Source of the DNA: Sphingomonadales bacterium
Lineage (GTDB): Bacteria; Pseudomonadota; Alphaproteobacteria; Sphingomonadales; Sphingomonadaceae
DNA: 7,529 bases
Direction of reading: 5' to 3'
NCBI GenBank assembly: GCA_028868335.1
Contig: JAGWUU010000161.1
Location: forward strand, 1-7,529
Every line of letters starts with the position of its first letter. Position 1 is the first letter of the stretch. The notes beneath the pieces were generated by a model that saw nothing but the letters and a program-made list of their open reading frames with translations, was not told the origin of the DNA and ran no database searches. Positions 5,761-7,529 of the stretch are shown one piece after another. The position numbers and the translations under genes were made by a program.

Positions 5761-6949
5761 TTGCCTCTGACGCACGGGCCGAATCGATGGCCGGCGCGAT
5801 GTGCGCGTGGGGTTTGACCCCGGAGTAGTCGGCAAACAGCTTGGCAAAGTGGCCGCGCATCGTTTCGCTCGGCGGTACGCTGGCCAGCGGCAGCGGTGGC
5901 CCGTCGACCAGATGGACGATTGCCGCGGCGGCGGCCTCGGCGCTTCCTGCGGTGTAGGTCAGCCCTGCGCCGTCGGCGGCATGGTCGGCCGCCCCGCCAC
6001 GGTCGGGAACGATCACCGGCACGCCGCTGGCTCGCGCTTCCGCGGCAGACAGGCAGAAGGTTTCCGCCTCGCAGCCATGAACCAGCGCATCCGCGCTGGC
6101 GAGGATCGTGGCGAAGCGGATACGATCACGCTCGGGATGGAGCATGCGGATGTGGGGGTTGCCGAAGATGCGTTTTGCAATACGGCTTCGCTCGTTACCT
6201 GCACCAAGGATGACCAGGCCGATGGGATGGCCGTGGCTCGCCGCGGTTACCGCATCGACCACCAGCGGCCAGCGCTTTTCCGCTGAGAGCCGGCCGACGC
6301 CGATCAGGAGGGTCGCGGATTCCGGCAGACCGCACAGTTCGAGCAGGCGGCGGCGCACGTCGGGATCGCGCCGGTCTTTCGAGAACAGCCCTTCTTCAAC
6401 GCCCATCGGATGCAACACGGTGTTGGCGACGCCGCCATCCTCAAGTCGCTGGCACAGTTCGCTGCTGGCGCAGACCACGCGATCGTACACCTGGCTGAGT
6501 TCGCGCAGATGATCCCAGAACTGTTCGAAACGGCGGTCTATCGTCTTGCGCGAGAACAGCGGTTCGAACCAACGATAGGCATAGGCCGAAAGCGGATCGG
6601 CATGCATCACCAGCGCGCGCGGAACGTCGCCCTTCCACCGTGCGACCATCGCCGGACTGCGCCACGGCGAGGAAGCCTCCACGAAATCGGGCTTCAGCGC
6701 GTCAAGCTCGGCATGCAGGGCTGCCTCGTCGGCGAAATACCAATACTTGCGATCGAGCGGGAAACGTGGGCTGGGCAGGGTTATGATCCGCGCGCCGGGC
6801 CCGCGCTCGATCACCTCGCGCTTGTCGCCGGGCGCAAGAATGACGATTTCGTGTCCCAGTTCCGGGCCAAGCCGCAGCTTCTGTTCGATATAGGTTTTCA
6901 CCCCGCCGCCATGCGGGGTGTAGAAGGCACAAACGTCGACTATCCGCAT
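5756..6949 (-). CDS. GT4-family (GT-B fold) glycosyltransferase
   Basis: A retaining, nucleotide-sugar-dependent glycosyltransferase, 397 residues, with no signal peptide or clear membrane span, so cytoplasmic or peripheral on the inner membrane. The N-terminal acceptor half opens MRIVDVCAFYTPHGGGVKTYIEQ, with the glycine-rich GGGV loop at 14-17. The C-terminal donor half has GVGRLSAEKR (R220, K225) and the EX7E motif ETFCLSAAE (E296, E304), then SGVPVIVPDRGGAADH, all typical of family GT4. The ATG at 6949 has GGGGAGGG at 6957-6964, seven bases upstream. It follows the DUF2141 gene by 23 bp on the same strand and is probably co-transcribed with it. Donor and acceptor cannot be deduced; related enzymes transfer mannose or glucose to lipids or polysaccharides. 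The link to the sugar-uptake genes downstream is only positional. The Ala-rich tail beyond about residue 380 is probably disordered. Confidence 0.9.
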   Translation of the reverse strand: MRIVDVCAFYTPHGGGVKTYIEQKLRLGPELGHEIVILAPGDKREVIERGPGARIITLPSPRFPLDRKYWYFADEAALHAELDALKPDFVEASSPWRSPAMVARWKGDVPRALVMHADPLSAYAYRWFEPLFSRKTIDRRFEQFWDHLRELSQVYDRVVCASSELCQRLEDGGVANTVLHPMGVEEGLFSKDRRDPDVRRRLLELCGLPESATLLIGVGRLSAEKRWPLVVDAVTAASHGHPIGLVILGAGNERSRIAKRIFGNPHIRMLHPERDRIRFATILASADALVHGCEAETFCLSAAEARASGVPVIVPDRGGAADHAADGAGLTYTAGSAEAAAAAIVHLVDGPPLPLASVPPSETMRGHFAKLFADYSGVKPHAHIAPAIDSARASEAM

Positions 6950-6972
6950 GGCCGAACCCTCCCCGCCGCCGG

Positions 6973-7503
6973 TTACTGTTTCAGCGGCCCGAAGCTCATC
7001 AGTCCCCTGCGGTAGTTCATCACGATGCTGGTCTGCGAAACCCCGTTGCCGCCCACCGCAAGGCGTGTTGCCGCCGCCTTGGGCTTGCGCATCCCAAGCT
7101 TGGGATTGCCAGAGAATCCGATCCCGTCAACCGACAGGCCGAACTTGCGGTTGGCGTCGCGATCGTGAAGCAGGGAAATGCTGTAGTTGCCAGGCCCCGG
7201 AATTCGCACGCAGATCTGGACGTTTCCGCCAGCCGGAACCGGCTCCTCGACCCGGCGGAAGGTCTTGCCCGCCGCCACCAGCACGTTGTCATCCGCGAGG
7301 AAATCGTCGTCGTTCGACGGATAGACTTCCAGCTTCAGATTGCCTTTGCGGTCCTTCAGCCCTTCGACATTGATCAGCAGCGCCGGACCGCTTTCGCCCG
7401 GACGGCAGCGACCCTCGGCCTTGCCGAGATCGGGGGACGACCGAATTGGCTGCCCGGCTGCCACGATCAGCGGCAGGGCAAGACACAGAACGGCTTTCTT
7501 CAC
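6973..7503 (-). CDS. Exported DUF2141-family protein
   Basis: A small secreted protein of 176 residues resembling DUF2141 (PF09912), whose function is unknown. The Sec-type signal is MKK followed by a hydrophobic stretch (about 4-16) and a likely cleavage after AAG at residue 17, placing the protein in the periplasm or outside. The mature part has the family's beta-rich pattern: LLINVEGLKDRKGNLKLEVY (42-61), then PGNYSISLLHDRDANRKFG (104-122) with the conserved HD (H113, D114), then a GIGFSGNP loop. C33 and C98 could form a disulfide. The start is GTG at 7503, supported by AGGAG at 7510-7514 with a six-base spacer. It is the first gene of the minus-strand run in this window, directly before the GT4 gene. 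Its promoter lies outside or at the very edge of the window. Confidence 0.82.
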   Translation of the reverse strand: MKKAVLCLALPLIVAAGQPIRSSPDLGKAEGRCRPGESGPALLINVEGLKDRKGNLKLEVYPSNDDDFLADDNVLVAAGKTFRRVEEPVPAGGNVQICVRIPGPGNYSISLLHDRDANRKFGLSVDGIGFSGNPKLGMRKPKAAATRLAVGGNGVSQTSIVMNYRRGLMSFGPLKQ

Positions 7504-7529
7504 CTCGTACTCCTAGAATCCAACAGCCC

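Noticed and set aside
4820..5770. Long plus-strand open frame opposite the ABC ATPase (about 316 codons)
   Set aside because: Its translation is low-complexity, Arg/His-rich and without any recognisable domain, while the minus strand carries every ABC ATPase motif. It is an expected effect of high GC.

Overview
The window looks like chromosomal DNA of a high-GC Gram-negative bacterium. The GC-rich codon use, the lipobox-bearing lipoprotein and the DUF2141 protein with a Sec-type signal suggest an alphaproteobacterium, possibly a sphingomonad. That assignment is inference; no rRNA or marker gene is present.

Left half, plus strand: the last codons of an upstream gene, then two CUT1-type sugar ABC permeases (MalF-like, then MalG-like), then a cytoplasmic GH1 beta-glycosidase. 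The junctions are ATGA stop/start overlaps. The permease-to-GH1 gap is bridged by a possible 15-codon ORF that overlaps both neighbours by ATGA. Right half, minus strand, read from right to left: a secreted DUF2141 protein (GTG start), a GT4 glycosyltransferase, a short intergenic region with a LacI-type palindrome, a possible 14-codon leader ORF with a strong Shine-Dalgarno sequence, a MalK/UgpC-type ABC ATPase, and a lipoprotein of the Glycoamylase/GH144 family. The two sets converge, and the GH1 and GH144-like genes overlap tail to tail by 46 bp.

Working model (inference): the lipoprotein cuts a beta-glucan, by family precedent beta-1,2-glucan, outside the cytoplasm. The MalF/MalG/MalK-like transporter, with a binding protein expected just left of the window, imports the oligosaccharides. 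The GH1 enzyme then releases glucose inside the cell. The transporter is split between two convergent transcription units, so its ATPase is co-transcribed with the outer hydrolase rather than with its permeases. The GT4/DUF2141 pair has no obvious role in this pathway and may be an older neighbour that the ATPase-hydrolase pair was placed behind. There is no tRNA, rRNA, CRISPR array, insertion sequence or gene-free stretch over 300 bp.
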